DNA from: Opitutia bacterium
Lineage (GTDB): Bacteria > Verrucomicrobiota > Verrucomicrobiia > Opitutales > UBA953
Assembly (NCBI GenBank): GCA_003485955.1
Contig: DNHH01000039.1
Location: forward strand, 1 to 7,273
DNA length: 7,273 bases
Reading direction: 5' to 3'
Below are positions 6,498 to 7,273 of this stretch, piece after piece. The stretch's first letter is position 1. The number at the start of each line of letters is the position of its first letter. Below the pieces are notes generated by a model that searched no databases, was not told the DNA's origin, and worked only from the letters and a program-made list of their open reading frames with translations. A program made the translations under genes and the position numbers.

Positions 6498-7181
6498 ATG
6501 ACGTCACTCCAAGCACGCCTCGAACTCATGTTCATCGGCCTTGGCATTGTAGCACTCGCCATACCCTGGATAGCTTGGGCACGACTACGCACTTTGGAGA
6601 AGCGACATGGGCGTGTCTTGCTTGTGCGCGGTGTAACCGGTGAACAAGCCGCACGTATCGTTTTACTACGCGGCGAGATTGAACAAGTGCCTGTCGACGA
6701 AGCTTTAGACTTTTTAGGGGATAATTACGCCGCCGCTGAGCCAGCGGTAAAACTCGCTCAGCGCACCTATTTTAGTCGTACACTCTTTGCTGTCGTGCGA
6801 GCTGCAGGGGTCGCTGCCCACGGCTTACAACACCGCGATCGCGATCGCCGAATCGGACGCCTCAGCCGACTGGATGGCGTACTCATTCTCTGGGGAAACG
6901 CCTGGCCAATCCTAGCATTAGGAACCCTGCTCTCCCCCGGTCGCTTTACCGGACTCGCCGTTTTTGCAGTGATGGCTATCGCTCTGGGTATTGCACAAAT
7001 TATTTCCCATCGAACAGTCATCGATGCCATTCGCCGCGCCCGAACAGAACTTGAGGGTGCGCGGTTGCTCGACGGGCACCCTCAAAACGAAATTTCTGAC
7101 GCACTCGAAGCTGCCCGCCTCGAGCACCTCGCTCTTTCCGCCAAAAGAACCATCTGGGGAGCACTGCGCCCGCGCAACTAA
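6498..7181 (+). CDS. Degenerate YugP-family (Zn_peptidase_2) membrane protein lacking its zinc site
   Basis: The 227-residue protein lines up without gaps, from about residue 47 to 112, with the YugP family of membrane zinc metallopeptidases as I remember it. TGEQAARIVL (48-57) matches the S/T-G-x-x-x-A-R-x-x-L block, DNY (75-77) the DHYDP block, AVKLA (83-87) the VRLS block, and SRTLFAVVRAA (93-103) the residues before the HExxH. In that frame HEVGH is replaced by GVAAH (104-108): the first His is Gly104, the catalytic Glu is Val105, and only the last His remains. The later PVEF(D/N)A-S-x-R-A block reads RTVIDAIRRA (172-181), so the presumed third ligand Glu is Val174. Membrane segments are likely at about 11-29, 127-146 and 150-169. 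Activity is therefore unlikely; a scaffold or regulatory role is inference. Start choice is open: ATG 6498 (used), ATG 6528 or TTG 6459, none with a strong Shine-Dalgarno. It diverges from hemF. Confidence 0.7.
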   Translation: MTSLQARLELMFIGLGIVALAIPWIAWARLRTLEKRHGRVLLVRGVTGEQAARIVLLRGEIEQVPVDEALDFLGDNYAAAEPAVKLAQRTYFSRTLFAVVRAAGVAAHGLQHRDRDRRIGRLSRLDGVLILWGNAWPILALGTLLSPGRFTGLAVFAVMAIALGIAQIISHRTVIDAIRRARTELEGARLLDGHPQNEISDALEAARLEHLALSAKRTIWGALRPRN

Positions 7182-7187
7182 TCGGGA

Positions 7188-7273
7188 TTATTTCTTTGAG
7201 GGCTCAACGGGAGCTGGCTTGTCTTTTTCAAATACACGCTCCGCTTCTATCAGTTCAGATTTAGCGGACTTAC
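7188..7273 (-). CDS. C-terminal end of an unidentified Lys/Glu/Pro-rich protein (partial)
   Basis: A minus-strand frame enters from the right edge and runs 27 codons to a TAA at 7188-7190. The visible tail is charged and ends in DKPAPVEPSKK, which looks like a flexible, solvent-exposed C-terminus. It converges on the YugP-like gene with only 6 bp between stop codons, and no terminator hairpin fits in that space. The family cannot be called from this tail. The evidence for a real gene is the open frame, the tight convergent packing and the low-complexity composition, so confidence is moderate. Confidence 0.5.
   Translation of the reverse strand, partial: KSAKSELIEAERVFEKDKPAPVEPSKK

Noticed and set aside
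6819..6833. HGLQH read as an HExxH motif with Glu changed to Gly
   Set aside because: The gapless alignment of the surrounding blocks instead matches this segment to the residues HALQH at and after the second zinc His, so the motif position is GVAAH at 6807-6821.

Overview
This 7.3 kb window is compact bacterial chromosomal DNA. Almost everything reads on the minus strand. It holds an aerobic haem-biosynthesis cluster and its neighbours, with no IS element, tRNA, rRNA, CRISPR array or phage gene visible. The source looks like a Gram-negative, oxygen-using bacterium: it has an O2-dependent HemF, a TonB/TolA-like periplasmic protein and a Sec signal peptide. Clear Shine-Dalgarno sequences are rare; only hemF has a good one. 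Gene content and style would fit the Verrucomicrobiota (Opitutia-like) or a relative, but that is inference and no marker gene in the window proves it.

Layout from high to low coordinates (the direction of minus-strand transcription). At the right edge is the C-terminal tail of an unidentified minus-strand gene (7188-7273). It converges with a plus-strand membrane-protein gene (6498-7181) that I recognise as a degenerate member of the YugP / Zn_peptidase_2 family whose zinc site is gone. A divergent intergenic region of about 130 bp separates this from the haem operon hemF (5486-6364), hemE (4412-5440), hemH (3370-4395) and maf (2777-3373). Gaps there are 45 and 16 bp, then a 4-bp GTGA overlap. 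After 62 bp containing a candidate extended -10 promoter comes a TonB/TolA-like gene (1821-2714), coupled by an ATGA overlap to an RluA-family pseudouridine synthase (994-1824). After a 191-bp gap, the left end holds a secreted Ala/Glu/Lys-rich protein (2-802) built from repeats that begin with an LTPEER-like motif.

Function. HemE turns uroporphyrinogen III into coproporphyrinogen III, HemF oxidises that to protoporphyrinogen IX, and HemH inserts Fe2+ into protoporphyrin IX. Protoporphyrinogen oxidase, needed between HemF and HemH, is not in the window. Maf is a nucleotide pyrophosphatase that appears to share the transcript. The main points for a second look are the zinc-site-less YugP homologue, the five-cysteine insertion in ferrochelatase (candidate internal [2Fe-2S] motif), and the LTPEER repeat protein.
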